DNA of 14,087 nucleotides. Origin: Bacteroidales bacterium UBA1205 (GTDB lineage: Bacteria; Bacteroidota; Bacteroidia; Bacteroidales; WCHB1-69). The translations under genes and the position numbers were made by a program. Of the stretch, positions 7,137 through 14,087 are shown piece by piece; the first letter of the stretch is position 1, and every line of letters starts with the position of its first letter. The stretch spans positions 8,324 through 22,410 of the forward strand of contig DBXT01000039.1 of NCBI GenBank assembly GCA_002309615.1, written 5' to 3'. A model generated the notes under the pieces. It was not told where the DNA came from. It worked only from the letters and a program-made list of their open reading frames with translations, and made no database searches.

Positions 7137-7176
7137 TTCTCATCTTCTTTCCGTATCCCGCAAATATATTAACAAT

Positions 7177-8001
7177 ATGGACGAACCTAAAAGTGTATTC
7201 ACCATAGCCGGTAGCGACTCCGTAGGGGGAGCGGGCATACAAGCCGACATCAAAACCATCTTTTCGTTGGGCTTGTACGCCGCTAGCGCCATCACGGCTA
7301 TCACGGCGCAAAACACCTGCGGTGTGCGAAAAATACAAGCCGTGGACAGTGATGTGCTTCAAGCTCAAATCGACGCGGTGTTGGAAGATATTCCCGTAGC
7401 CGCTATCAAGATAGGTATGGTTTATACTACAGAGAATGTATTGGCTATTAAGCATTCATTGTTAAAAAACCACTATCGCGGACCTATTGTTCTTGATCCC
7501 GTGTTAGTGGCCACCAGCGGTGATAGTTTAGCCAAGGATGACTTCCTTACAACTTTCTGTAATGAATTAATACCGCTATGCCATTTGCTTACCCCCAATT
7601 TGTCGGAGGCAGAAATATTGTGCGGATGTAAAATCACCGGTCCGGATGATATGTTGTCAGGCGGAGAAGAAATCATCCGTCGTTACCACTGCAAAAATGT
7701 TTTGGTGAAGGGCGGTCATGCCGGTGGAGACCATATGACAGACCTTTTGGTAAGAGCCGATGGTACACACCAAACCTTCACCGCCACCAAAATCAACTCG
7801 GTGAACACTCACGGCACCGGCTGCACGCTCTCATCGGCCATCGCTTCATTTTTGGCTATGGATTTGTCATTGGAGGAAAGTATCGCCAAAGCAAAAGCGT
7901 ATGTACATCAAGCTATTGCCGCTGCAAAAGAGTATAAAATCGGTCAGGGTCATGGCTCAACCAATCATTTTCACAATCTGCAATTCAAACAACCCTATTA
8001 A
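7177..8001 (+). CDS. thiD: Hydroxymethylpyrimidine/phosphomethylpyrimidine kinase ThiD
   Basis: Cytoplasmic ribokinase-fold enzyme that phosphorylates HMP and HMP-P to HMP-PP, the pyrimidine donor for ThiE. The 274-residue protein has the N-terminal FTIAGSDSVGGAGIQAD motif (residues 8-24), the GGHAGG loop (179-184) and the catalytic anion-hole motif NTHGTGCTLSSA (210-221, Cys216). Its length fits the family. The frame is open upstream to 7090, inside the riboswitch, so an annotation could wrongly add 29 residues. The ATG at 7177 is chosen because family homology starts there and it lies beyond the aptamer. It is the first gene of the operon, so it is fully under the TPP riboswitch, and it is followed by thiS after one base. 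No strong Shine-Dalgarno site is present. Confidence 0.95.
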   Translation: MDEPKSVFTIAGSDSVGGAGIQADIKTIFSLGLYAASAITAITAQNTCGVRKIQAVDSDVLQAQIDAVLEDIPVAAIKIGMVYTTENVLAIKHSLLKNHYRGPIVLDPVLVATSGDSLAKDDFLTTFCNELIPLCHLLTPNLSEAEILCGCKITGPDDMLSGGEEIIRRYHCKNVLVKGGHAGGDHMTDLLVRADGTHQTFTATKINSVNTHGTGCTLSSAIASFLAMDLSLEESIAKAKAYVHQAIAAAKEYKIGQGHGSTNHFHNLQFKQPY

Positions 8002-8002
8002 T

Positions 8003-8206
8003 ATGAAAGTATTCGTCAACGGACAAAAAACGGAAGTAAATGCCGGCAGTAGCCTGCAAGACTTATGTCGCCAAATAGGTATTGGCGAAAAGGAGCCTGT
8101 GGCCGTCGCCATAGGTACCGATGTCATTGAACGTGACAACTGGGCTTCCATCCAACTCAACGAGAACGATAACATTACCATCATCAGAGCCACATGCGGA
8201 GGATAA
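8003..8206 (+). CDS. thiS: Sulfur carrier protein ThiS
   Basis: 67-residue ubiquitin-like carrier of the sulfur used to build the thiamine thiazole. It has the family start MKVFVNG, the conserved hydrophobic core, and ends in Gly-Gly (ATCGG), which ThiF adenylates before conversion to a thiocarboxylate. An ORF of the same frame begins earlier at 7901, but the start at 8003 is the family start and follows the thiD stop by a single base. The gene overlaps the next gene by 13 bases, an arrangement suggesting translational coupling. Confidence 0.95.
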   Translation: MKVFVNGQKTEVNAGSSLQDLCRQIGIGEKEPVAVAIGTDVIERDNWASIQLNENDNITIIRATCGG

Positions 8207-9351
8207 TCGGAATCACACCGGCGGAGGATGTTTTTAGAGAACAGGAGCATATAGTCGCGATGATTCGCAGCGGACGGGTGAACTATTTCCACATCCGCAA
8301 GCCTGACTACGATGAAGATAAAATGCGTAGTTATCTGCAACAATTTGACTTGGATATCAGAGAGAGGCTTTCATTACACGATCATCACCCGCTAGCAGAG
8401 GAGTTGCATATTGGCGGCATCCATCTCAACCGTCGCCACCCGATACCGCCGGCAAATACGCAAGGTAAACGGCTTTCGGTGTCGTGTCACACCATTGAGG
8501 AAGTGCAACAATGGAAGGATCGTATCGACTATTGTTTTCTCTCGCCTATCTTTGATTCCATCAGCAAACAAGGTTATCAGTCACATTTTTCATTAAAAGA
8601 TATCAAGCAGCTTTTCTACGAGCATGTTTTTGATGAAAAAGTTTGTGCTTTGGGAGGCGTAACATATGCAAAGATGCCCTTGCTGGAAGAGGCCGGTTTT
8701 ACATCGTGTGCCATGTTGTCATCGCTATGGGATTTGCCAAAGGCCATGTTCATCACCCATCACAACGAGAGGTTTAATTATGTGTCGGGTGCCATGGCTG
8801 CCTTAAACGGAGGTATACGTTTTATTCAACTAAGGATGAAAGATGCTGAAGATGAAGAGGTTGTTGCAGCTGCACGCCAACTTCGTCCCGCTTGCGACCG
8901 ACACGGAGCACTGCTCACCGTGGACGACCGTCTGCATTTGCTGGATACGGGGCTCTTTGACGGAGTGCATGTCGGTAAAAACGACATGCCCGTAGCGGAG
9001 GCAAAAAGGCTGATAGGTAACCGTTTTCTATTGGGTGCCACTTGCAACACTGCAGAAGACATACTCAAAGCCGCTGAGAATGGAGCCGACTATATCGGGT
9101 TGGGTCCGTTCCGCTTCACCACTACCAAGAAGAATCTTTCAACCATCTTAGGCATTGATGGTTACCGTCAATGCATGGATGTTGTACGCAATCAAGGATT
9201 GCATCTTCCCGTTTACGCCATTGGCGGCATCACCCCAAACGACTTGCAAGAACTGAAGGAAACAGGGATACACGGGGTGGCGGTATCTTCCGTTATCTTA
9301 GCATCACTTTCTCCGGAAAAAATTATAAATCAGATTATTAAAATATTTTAA
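8194..9351 (+). CDS. thiE: TenI-like/ThiE fusion (thiamine-phosphate synthase)
   Basis: 385 residues, about twice the usual 210-residue ThiE. Two TIM-barrel domains of the ThiE/TenI superfamily lie in tandem. The C-terminal half (about 188-385) is a normal ThiE that joins HMP-PP to the thiazole phosphate. It has FIQLRMKD (210-217), the Mg/pyrophosphate DDR (244-246), GVHVGKNDMP (257-266), GPFRFTTTKKN (305-315) and AIGGI plus VSS (342-346 and 364-366). The N-terminal half (1-185) has FHIRKP, GGIHLN, SCHTIEEV, FLSPIFDSISKQGY and CALGGV, but the DDR position reads HDHH (62-65), so it is not a standard synthase. In the Bacteroidota a separate TenI-like gene often lies in this operon. The N-domain may act on the thiazole before joining. 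Whether it keeps thiazole tautomerase activity is uncertain. The start at 8194 overlaps the thiS end. Confidence 0.88.
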   Translation: MRRIIGITPAEDVFREQEHIVAMIRSGRVNYFHIRKPDYDEDKMRSYLQQFDLDIRERLSLHDHHPLAEELHIGGIHLNRRHPIPPANTQGKRLSVSCHTIEEVQQWKDRIDYCFLSPIFDSISKQGYQSHFSLKDIKQLFYEHVFDEKVCALGGVTYAKMPLLEEAGFTSCAMLSSLWDLPKAMFITHHNERFNYVSGAMAALNGGIRFIQLRMKDAEDEEVVAAARQLRPACDRHGALLTVDDRLHLLDTGLFDGVHVGKNDMPVAEAKRLIGNRFLLGATCNTAEDILKAAENGADYIGLGPFRFTTTKKNLSTILGIDGYRQCMDVVRNQGLHLPVYAIGGITPNDLQELKETGIHGVAVSSVILASLSPEKIINQIIKIF

Positions 9352-9362
9352 ATATACTAATC

Positions 9363-10139
9363 ATGAACGATAAACTAACAATTGCAGGAAAAGAATTCAC
9401 TTCCCGACTATTTATAGGAACCGGTAAATTTCCTTCAAATGAGATTATGCGTCAAGCTATTATCGCCTCCGGCTCACAGATGGTAACCACTGCCTTGAAG
9501 CGACTGAATACGCAAGATAGCGCCAGCGAAAATGTCTTAGACTTTATTCCCAAGGAATGCGTGTTGCTACCCAACACTTCGGGTGTACGCAATGCGGAAG
9601 AGGCCGTTTTTGCTGCCAAGATGAACCGTGCTGCCCTCGGCACCGAGTGGCTGAAATTGGAAATTCACCCCGACCCTAAATACCTGTTACCCGACACACG
9701 CGAAACACTGAAAGCAACAGAGGAATTGGTGAAATTGGGTTTCAAAGTCTTGCCATACATTCAAGCTGACCCTGTCGCCTGCAAACAGCTGGAAGAAGCC
9801 GGTGCTGTGACTGTTATGCCATTGGCAGCCCCTATCGGCACCAACAAAGGCATACGCAACGAAGAGATGCTACGCATCATCATAGAACAAAGCAATGTGC
9901 CTGTGGTGATTGATGCCGGAATCGGGGCTCCGTCGCATGCAGCTTATGCCATGGAATTGGGAGCCGATGCTTGCTTGATAAACACCGCTATAGCCATCGC
10001 AGGTGACCCTGTACAAATGGCAGAAGCTTTTGCATTGAGCATCAAAGCAGGTCGTATGGCCTACCTGTCGGGGATGGGCATCATCAGCGACGTAGCTGTG
10101 GCAACATCACCCTTAACAGCATTTTTGGATAATGAATAA
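9363..10139 (+). CDS. thiG: Thiazole synthase ThiG
   Basis: 258-residue TIM-barrel enzyme that forms the thiazole phosphate from DXP, dehydroglycine and the ThiS thiocarboxylate. It has the family start LTIAGKEFTSRLFIGTGKF (residues 5-23), the Schiff-base Lys at residue 98 within WLKLEI, the PIGTNKGI phosphate loop (157-164) and the C-terminal IDAGIGAPSHAAYAMELGAD (183-202). The length is normal. It follows the ThiE fusion after 11 bases and precedes thiC by 27, so it is one transcription unit. It needs the ThiH product, which is encoded two genes downstream. Confidence 0.96.
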   Translation: MNDKLTIAGKEFTSRLFIGTGKFPSNEIMRQAIIASGSQMVTTALKRLNTQDSASENVLDFIPKECVLLPNTSGVRNAEEAVFAAKMNRAALGTEWLKLEIHPDPKYLLPDTRETLKATEELVKLGFKVLPYIQADPVACKQLEEAGAVTVMPLAAPIGTNKGIRNEEMLRIIIEQSNVPVVIDAGIGAPSHAAYAMELGADACLINTAIAIAGDPVQMAEAFALSIKAGRMAYLSGMGIISDVAVATSPLTAFLDNE

Positions 10140-10166
10140 TGTATAATCACCTAAAATTCAGATAAT

Positions 10167-11837
10167 ATGAACGATTGTGACAACAGAATACAAAAAATAT
10201 ATATCAAAGGAAAGCGTTTTCCTATTGAAGTAGGTATGAAAAAAGTACTGCTGACCGATACCGTCATTGAGGGTCAAAGAATTCCCAACGGATCTATCAA
10301 CATTTACGATACGGGCGGCGTTTTCACCGACCCCGGCTATCAACACGATGTACGCAAGGGCATTCCGAGATTAAGAGAAGCTTGGCACACTGATGATGAT
10401 AATGTGGAACAGTTGGCAACATTTACGTCCAGCTATACCAATCGGCAAATACAAGATGCAGAATTGCAGAAAATTGCCTTTCCCGTTGCCTATCTTCCCA
10501 AAAGGGGAAAGAAAGGCCATGCCTTCACACAGATGGCTTTAGCTAAGCAGGGAGTTATCACGCCTGAGATGGAATACATTGCCATCCGTGAGAATTTAGG
10601 CAAGGAGAATCCTGATAGTTACATCACACCGGAGTTTGTAAGAGATGAAGTGGCGGCAGGCAGAGCCGTTATTCCATGTAATCCTAACCATCCTGAGGCC
10701 GAACCTATGATTATCGGTAGCAAGTTCTTTGTGAAAATCAACACCAACATCGGAAATTCAGCCCTTGGCTCCTCTATTGAGGAAGAAGTGGAAAAAAGTG
10801 TTTATAGTGCCCGCTTGGGCGGTGACACGCTGATGGACCTCTCTACGGGCAAACATATCCACCAAACCAGAGAATGGATTATTCGCAATTGTCCCGTACC
10901 CATGGGTACTGTTCCTATGTACCAGGCTTTGGAAAAAGTTAACGGCAAAGCAAGCGAGCTTACATGGGAAATGTATCGCGACACACTGATTGAACAATGT
11001 GAGCAAGGTGTTGATTATTTTACCATTCATGCAGGCTTGTTGCAACACCTTCTTCCAGCAGTAGCCAAAAGACTTACAGGCTGCGTTTCACGCGGTGGCA
11101 GTATCATGGCAAAATGGATGAAAGATCATAACGAAGAAAATTTTCTTTACACCCACTGGGATGACATTTGCGACATTTTAGCCGCTTACGATGTAGCTGT
11201 CAGTATAGGTGACGGGTTACGCCCGGGTAGCACACACGATGCCAACGACGAAGCACAACTCGGTGAATTGAAAGTGATGGGAGAACTCTGTCAACGCGCT
11301 TGGGCTAAAAATGTGCAAGTGCTCATAGAAGGTCCCGGACATGTACCCATGGACAAAATCAAGGAGAATATGGAGTTGCAGAAAGATTGGTGCCACGGTG
11401 CCCCTTTCTACACATTAGGACCTTTAACCATTGACATTGCACCGGCTTATGATCATATCACCTCGGCCATCGGTGCCGCTATGATTGGATGGTTTGGGAC
11501 GGCCATGCTGTGTTATGTTACTCCCAAAGAACACCTTGCACTGCCCAACAAAGACGATGTGCGGGAAGGTATCATCACTTACAAGATCGCCGCCCATGCT
11601 GCCGACTTGGCCAAGCACCATCCTATGGCCGGCGAACGCGACGATGCCTTGAGCAAGGCCCGCTTTGAGTTCCGTTGGATTGACCAGTTCAATCTTTCGC
11701 TCGATCCCGAAAAAGCCAAGGAATTCTATGGCGTGGACAAAATTAAACACACACCTTATTGCACCATGTGCGGACCTAACTTTTGTGCCATGCGTATCTC
11801 AAGAGAAGTGTCATCACAAGGTAAAATAACCGAATAA
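10167..11837 (+). CDS. thiC: Phosphomethylpyrimidine synthase ThiC
   Basis: 556-residue radical SAM-like enzyme that rearranges aminoimidazole ribotide into HMP-P. It has the N-terminal YDTGGVFTDP (residues 47-56), CVSRGGS (306-312), IGDGLRPG (347-354), IEGPGHVPM (387-395) and the long GPLTIDIAPAYDHI region (418-431). The C-terminal [4Fe-4S] ligands CTMCGPNFC are at residues 532, 535 and 540, the CX2CX4C pattern of the family. The protein is complete and slightly shorter than the ThiC of E. coli. Both the cluster and ThiH suit an anaerobic organism. It supplies the pyrimidine that ThiD phosphorylates. Confidence 0.97.
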   Translation: MNDCDNRIQKIYIKGKRFPIEVGMKKVLLTDTVIEGQRIPNGSINIYDTGGVFTDPGYQHDVRKGIPRLREAWHTDDDNVEQLATFTSSYTNRQIQDAELQKIAFPVAYLPKRGKKGHAFTQMALAKQGVITPEMEYIAIRENLGKENPDSYITPEFVRDEVAAGRAVIPCNPNHPEAEPMIIGSKFFVKINTNIGNSALGSSIEEEVEKSVYSARLGGDTLMDLSTGKHIHQTREWIIRNCPVPMGTVPMYQALEKVNGKASELTWEMYRDTLIEQCEQGVDYFTIHAGLLQHLLPAVAKRLTGCVSRGGSIMAKWMKDHNEENFLYTHWDDICDILAAYDVAVSIGDGLRPGSTHDANDEAQLGELKVMGELCQRAWAKNVQVLIEGPGHVPMDKIKENMELQKDWCHGAPFYTLGPLTIDIAPAYDHITSAIGAAMIGWFGTAMLCYVTPKEHLALPNKDDVREGIITYKIAAHAADLAKHHPMAGERDDALSKARFEFRWIDQFNLSLDPEKAKEFYGVDKIKHTPYCTMCGPNFCAMRISREVSSQGKITE

Positions 11838-11845
11838 AGAAGGAG
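11838..11845 (+). promoter_or_regulatory. Strong Shine-Dalgarno site before thiH
   Basis: AGAAGGAG ends six bases before the thiH ATG at 11852. It is the only clear Shine-Dalgarno sequence in front of a gene in this window; the others have weak or no such site, as is usual in the Bacteroidota. It supports the chosen thiH start. Confidence 0.6.
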
Positions 11846-11851
11846 CAGACC

Positions 11852-12961
11852 ATGGAATTTTATGATACAATAAAAGATTTGGTGTGGGATGAGGTCACCG
11901 CGAGCATCTATGCCAAAACCGAAACGGATGTTCGTCGCGCCTTGAGCAAGGAGACACTGACCATTGAGGATTTCAAGGCCCTTATCTCGCCTGCCGCCGA
12001 GCAATATTTGGAGCCGATGGCTCTCCTGTCAAGAAAATATACCCAACAGCGTTTCGGCAAAGTTATTCTGCTATACATTCCCTTGTACCTCTCTAACGAA
12101 TGCAGCAACCATTGTATTTATTGCGGCTTCAACCATAACAACGCCATCGCACGTAAAACCTTGACAGACGAAGAAATTATGGAAGAAATTAAGGTTATCA
12201 AGAGTTTGGGCTATGACAACGTGCTTCTGCTCACCGGTGAATATCCTAAAATTGCCGGTGTTAACTACATTGAGCACGCCATCCGCCTTTGTCGCGATCA
12301 TTTTGCCGCCATCAACCTTGAAGTTTTTCCCATGAAAGTGGAAGAGTACCAACGCATGGCTGATGCAGGTTGTAACAGCGTGTATATCTATCAGGAGACA
12401 TACAACGAAAGTCGCTACAAGGTTTATCATCCCAAAGGCATGAAGAGCCATTACGCATGGAGGCTGCAAACACCCGAAAGAATTGCACAAGCAGGCATAC
12501 ACCGCGTAGGCATGGGGGCCTTGATAGGGTTGGAAGAGTGGCGAACCGAGATGGCCTATCTGGCTATGCACCTTAAATTTATGACCAAGAATTATTGGCA
12601 GACAAAATATAGTTTGTCGTTTCCTCGCATGCGACCGGCAGCCGGAGGTTACCAACCTAACTTCTTGATGAGCGAACGGCAATTTGCCCAGGCACTATGG
12701 GCTTTCCGTATCTTCGATCACGATGTGGAAATCTCAATGTCAACACGCGAAACGCGTAACATGCGAGACCATTTCATCACCTTGGGAGTTACTTCTGTCA
12801 GCGCAGGGTCTCACACCGACCCCGGAGGCTACGCCCACCCCGATACCGAGCTGGAGCAATTCCATATCAACGATGACCGATCCCCGAAAGCAATGGAGCA
12901 AATGATAAGATCCCAAGGATATGATGTGATTTATAAAGATTGGGACAGAACGCTAAAGTAA
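11852..12961 (+). CDS. thiH: 2-iminoacetate synthase ThiH (tyrosine lyase)
   Basis: 369-residue radical SAM enzyme that cleaves tyrosine to dehydroglycine and p-cresol. The cluster motif CX3CX2C is at residues 84, 88 and 91 (CSNHCIYCGF). It also has the family motifs LLLTGEYPKIAG, the YQETYN element, the MGALIGLEEWRTE motif and, near the C-terminus, SAGSHTDPGGY and the region EQFHINDDRSP. The length matches the E. coli enzyme (about 377). ThiH, rather than the oxygen-dependent glycine oxidase ThiO, indicates anaerobic thiazole synthesis. It lies 14 bases after thiC, with a good ribosome site. Confidence 0.96.
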   Translation: MEFYDTIKDLVWDEVTASIYAKTETDVRRALSKETLTIEDFKALISPAAEQYLEPMALLSRKYTQQRFGKVILLYIPLYLSNECSNHCIYCGFNHNNAIARKTLTDEEIMEEIKVIKSLGYDNVLLLTGEYPKIAGVNYIEHAIRLCRDHFAAINLEVFPMKVEEYQRMADAGCNSVYIYQETYNESRYKVYHPKGMKSHYAWRLQTPERIAQAGIHRVGMGALIGLEEWRTEMAYLAMHLKFMTKNYWQTKYSLSFPRMRPAAGGYQPNFLMSERQFAQALWAFRIFDHDVEISMSTRETRNMRDHFITLGVTSVSAGSHTDPGGYAHPDTELEQFHINDDRSPKAMEQMIRSQGYDVIYKDWDRTLK

Positions 12962-12984
12962 AAAACATAGAAATGTCATAATAC

Positions 12985-13004
12985 AGACGCATGAACATAC
13001 GTCT
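12985..13004. repeat. Imperfect hairpin between thiH and thiF
   Basis: AGACG (12985-12989) pairs with CGTCT (13000-13004), with an inner ATG/CAT pairing possible. No T run follows, so it is unlikely to stop transcription. It could separate or protect the mRNA of thiF, which is spaced 69 bases from thiH, the largest gap in the operon. Confidence 0.35.
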
Positions 13005-13030
13005 TCAAAACCTTAACAATTAAACACTTT

Positions 13031-13750
13031 ATGACCGAATATGATTTAAAACGTTATCAGCGACAGATTATTTTGCCCGACTTTGGCGAAGAAGGTCAGC
13101 AAAAACTATTGAATGCCAAAGTGCTGGTTGTTGGTGTCGGTGGATTGGGAAGTGTGGCCGCACTCTATCTAACAGCTGCCGGCATAGGCACTATCGGCCT
13201 AATGGACAACGATGTAGTAGCTTTGCATAACCTGCAACGTCAAATACTTTATCGGGAAGATGAGATTGGACAACCCAAAGTTGACTTGGCCGTGAAAACA
13301 CTCAGCCGACTGAATAGTCAGGTGCAACTCATTCCCTATCCTTACTTGTTAAGTCATGAAAACGCAACCAAAATCTTGAAGGAATACGACATCGTTGTCG
13401 ATTGTACCGACAACTATCCGGCAAGATACCTGATTAACGACACCTGTGTATCGTTAGAAAAACCATTCGTTTATGGTTCTATCGGCGATACCAAAGGACA
13501 GTTGGCGGTGTTGAACTACCAACCGCCATGTGCCAACTACCGTACACTGTTCCCCAATGAAGCGGAGCTGACCACCTTGGGCAATACCAACAAAGGTGTG
13601 ATGGGGGTGTTGCCTTCAGTTATAGCTTCATTACAGGTAAACGAAGTGGTGAAAATGATTACAGGAATAGGAAAAGTAATGAAAGACACGCTTTTTACAA
13701 TTGATTTGTCCACTTTGGAAACACATCAATTCCATCTTCCTGTTAAATAG
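13031..13750 (+). CDS. thiF: ThiF-like ThiS-adenylating enzyme
   Basis: 239-residue E1-like protein that adenylates the ThiS C-terminal glycine for sulfur loading. It has the Rossmann ATP-binding GVGGLG (residues 35-40), MDNDVV (58-63), the catalytic-type NLQRQILY (67-74), GQPKV (80-84) and VDCTDN (123-128). The length is near that of E. coli ThiF and MoeB, but the two usual CXXC zinc motifs are absent: the expected site reads PPCANYRTLF and the C-terminal Cys pair is missing. A zinc-free variant is known to occur in this family. It is placed last in a thi operon with ThiS, which favours ThiF over MoeB. The gap from thiH is 69 bases. The Cys that forms an acyl disulfide in E. coli ThiF is also not obvious. 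Confidence 0.88.
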   Translation: MTEYDLKRYQRQIILPDFGEEGQQKLLNAKVLVVGVGGLGSVAALYLTAAGIGTIGLMDNDVVALHNLQRQILYREDEIGQPKVDLAVKTLSRLNSQVQLIPYPYLLSHENATKILKEYDIVVDCTDNYPARYLINDTCVSLEKPFVYGSIGDTKGQLAVLNYQPPCANYRTLFPNEAELTTLGNTNKGVMGVLPSVIASLQVNEVVKMITGIGKVMKDTLFTIDLSTLETHQFHLPVK

Positions 13751-13814
13751 TTTCTGAATACAACAAGAAATAGCAATCCTATACATTGTAGAGCAACTTG
13801 TGAAATACTAAAAA

Positions 13815-13907
13815 ATGCGGTCTTTGCAAAATGGGGAGGATAAAAAATTAAATTTAGAGGTTGTCTTAAATAAAGATATTGACAAGAATCTTTTTAAAAA
13901 ACAATAA
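13815..13907 (+). CDS. Possible 30-residue ORF
   Basis: An ATG at 13815, just after an in-frame TAA, opens a 30-residue frame (start MRSLQNGEDKK, Lys-rich, no signal peptide). It ends three bases before the ATG of the zinc-ribbon gene. The tight spacing hints at translational coupling, but no motif, no strong ribosome site and no family resemblance are visible. It may be a chance frame. Confidence 0.2.
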   Translation: MRSLQNGEDKKLNLEVVLNKDIDKNLFKKQ

Positions 13908-13910
13908 AAT

Positions 13911-14087
13911 ATGAAATATTATGTAACATGTGGTAAATGTGGCGGAGAAATCCCAATCAAAGGTTTGTATAAAACAGTGGATGAGATACGGGAGAAAGAA
14001 GGTGAGGTGTTTGAGCGTACTTGTCCTCACTGCGGTGCAAAGAGGCATTATGCTTATTGTGCAGTTTCAACCGGTTGTATAGGATGG
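13911..14087 (+). CDS. Zinc-ribbon-like small protein, 5' end (runs off the right edge)
   Basis: From the ATG at 13911 the frame stays open through the last base, giving at least 59 residues. It has two CXXC pairs, CGKC (residues 7-10) and CPHC (38-41), the spacing and Cys-Gly character of a zinc ribbon, with further Cys at 50 and 56 (YCAVSTGCIGW). The start MKYYVTCGKCGGEIPI resembles other small zinc-ribbon proteins, but the family is not recognised. The gene has no visible link to thiamine and probably starts a new unit about 160 bases after thiF. Its full length, stop and function are outside the window. Confidence 0.6.
   Translation, partial: MKYYVTCGKCGGEIPIKGLYKTVDEIREKEGEVFERTCPHCGAKRHYAYCAVSTGCIGW

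Noticed and set aside
7090..7176. N-terminal extension of thiD
   Set aside because: Lies inside and just after the TPP aptamer and has no similarity to ThiD; the family N-terminus begins at 7177.
7901..8002. N-terminal extension of thiS
   Set aside because: Overlaps the thiD coding region in another frame; ThiS is normally about 66 residues and begins with the MKVFVNG segment at 8003.
12071..12682. Minus-strand 203-codon ORF inside thiH
   Set aside because: Antisense shadow of a well-identified radical SAM gene.

Overview
The window looks like chromosomal DNA from an anaerobic member of the Bacteroidota, probably Bacteroidales. The evidence is several promoter boxes of the Bacteroidetes TAnnTTTG type, mostly weak Shine-Dalgarno sites, AT-rich spacers, a secreted giant TPR protein paired with an outer-membrane beta-barrel, and the use of the oxygen-sensitive ThiH route for thiazole synthesis. 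The species cannot be named from sequence alone.

Left part (1-4052): the 5' end of a minus-strand tRNA enters from the left edge with its own promoter box. A minus-strand gene for a small exported leucine-rich-repeat protein follows, with a plausible minus-strand terminator behind it. A short divergent promoter region separates it from a plus-strand gene for a 1023-residue secreted TPR protein. Middle (4053-5819): the TPR gene is followed after 8 bases by a gene for a predicted outer-membrane beta-barrel, so the two are probably one transcription unit.

Spacer (5820-7001): about 1.2 kb without a convincing gene. It holds several inverted repeats, a pair of ACTTGCAAGT palindromes that together form an 11-bp stem, a 92-codon stop-free stretch, and at 6679-6853 a mirror-symmetric array of six small hairpins that resembles a REP doublet (REPIN-like) element.

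Right part (7002-13750): a promoter box, a perfect 5' hairpin and a clear TPP riboswitch lead into a thiamine operon, thiD-thiS-(tenI-like::thiE fusion)-thiG-thiC-thiH-thiF. ThiC makes the pyrimidine phosphate HMP-P and ThiD phosphorylates it to HMP-PP. ThiS is the sulfur carrier activated by ThiF. ThiH makes dehydroglycine from tyrosine, and ThiG builds the thiazole. The fused protein then joins the two halves and may also act on the thiazole. Genes not seen here but needed for the full route are a DXP synthase, a cysteine desulfurase and a thiamine-phosphate kinase; they must lie elsewhere.

Right edge (13751-14087): a short spacer with a possible 30-residue ORF, then the 5' end of a small zinc-ribbon-like gene that runs off the window. 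The most unusual items are the TenI-like/ThiE fusion, a ThiF without the usual zinc cysteines, and the mirror hairpin array upstream of the riboswitch. I found no defence system, CRISPR array, transposase or prophage.
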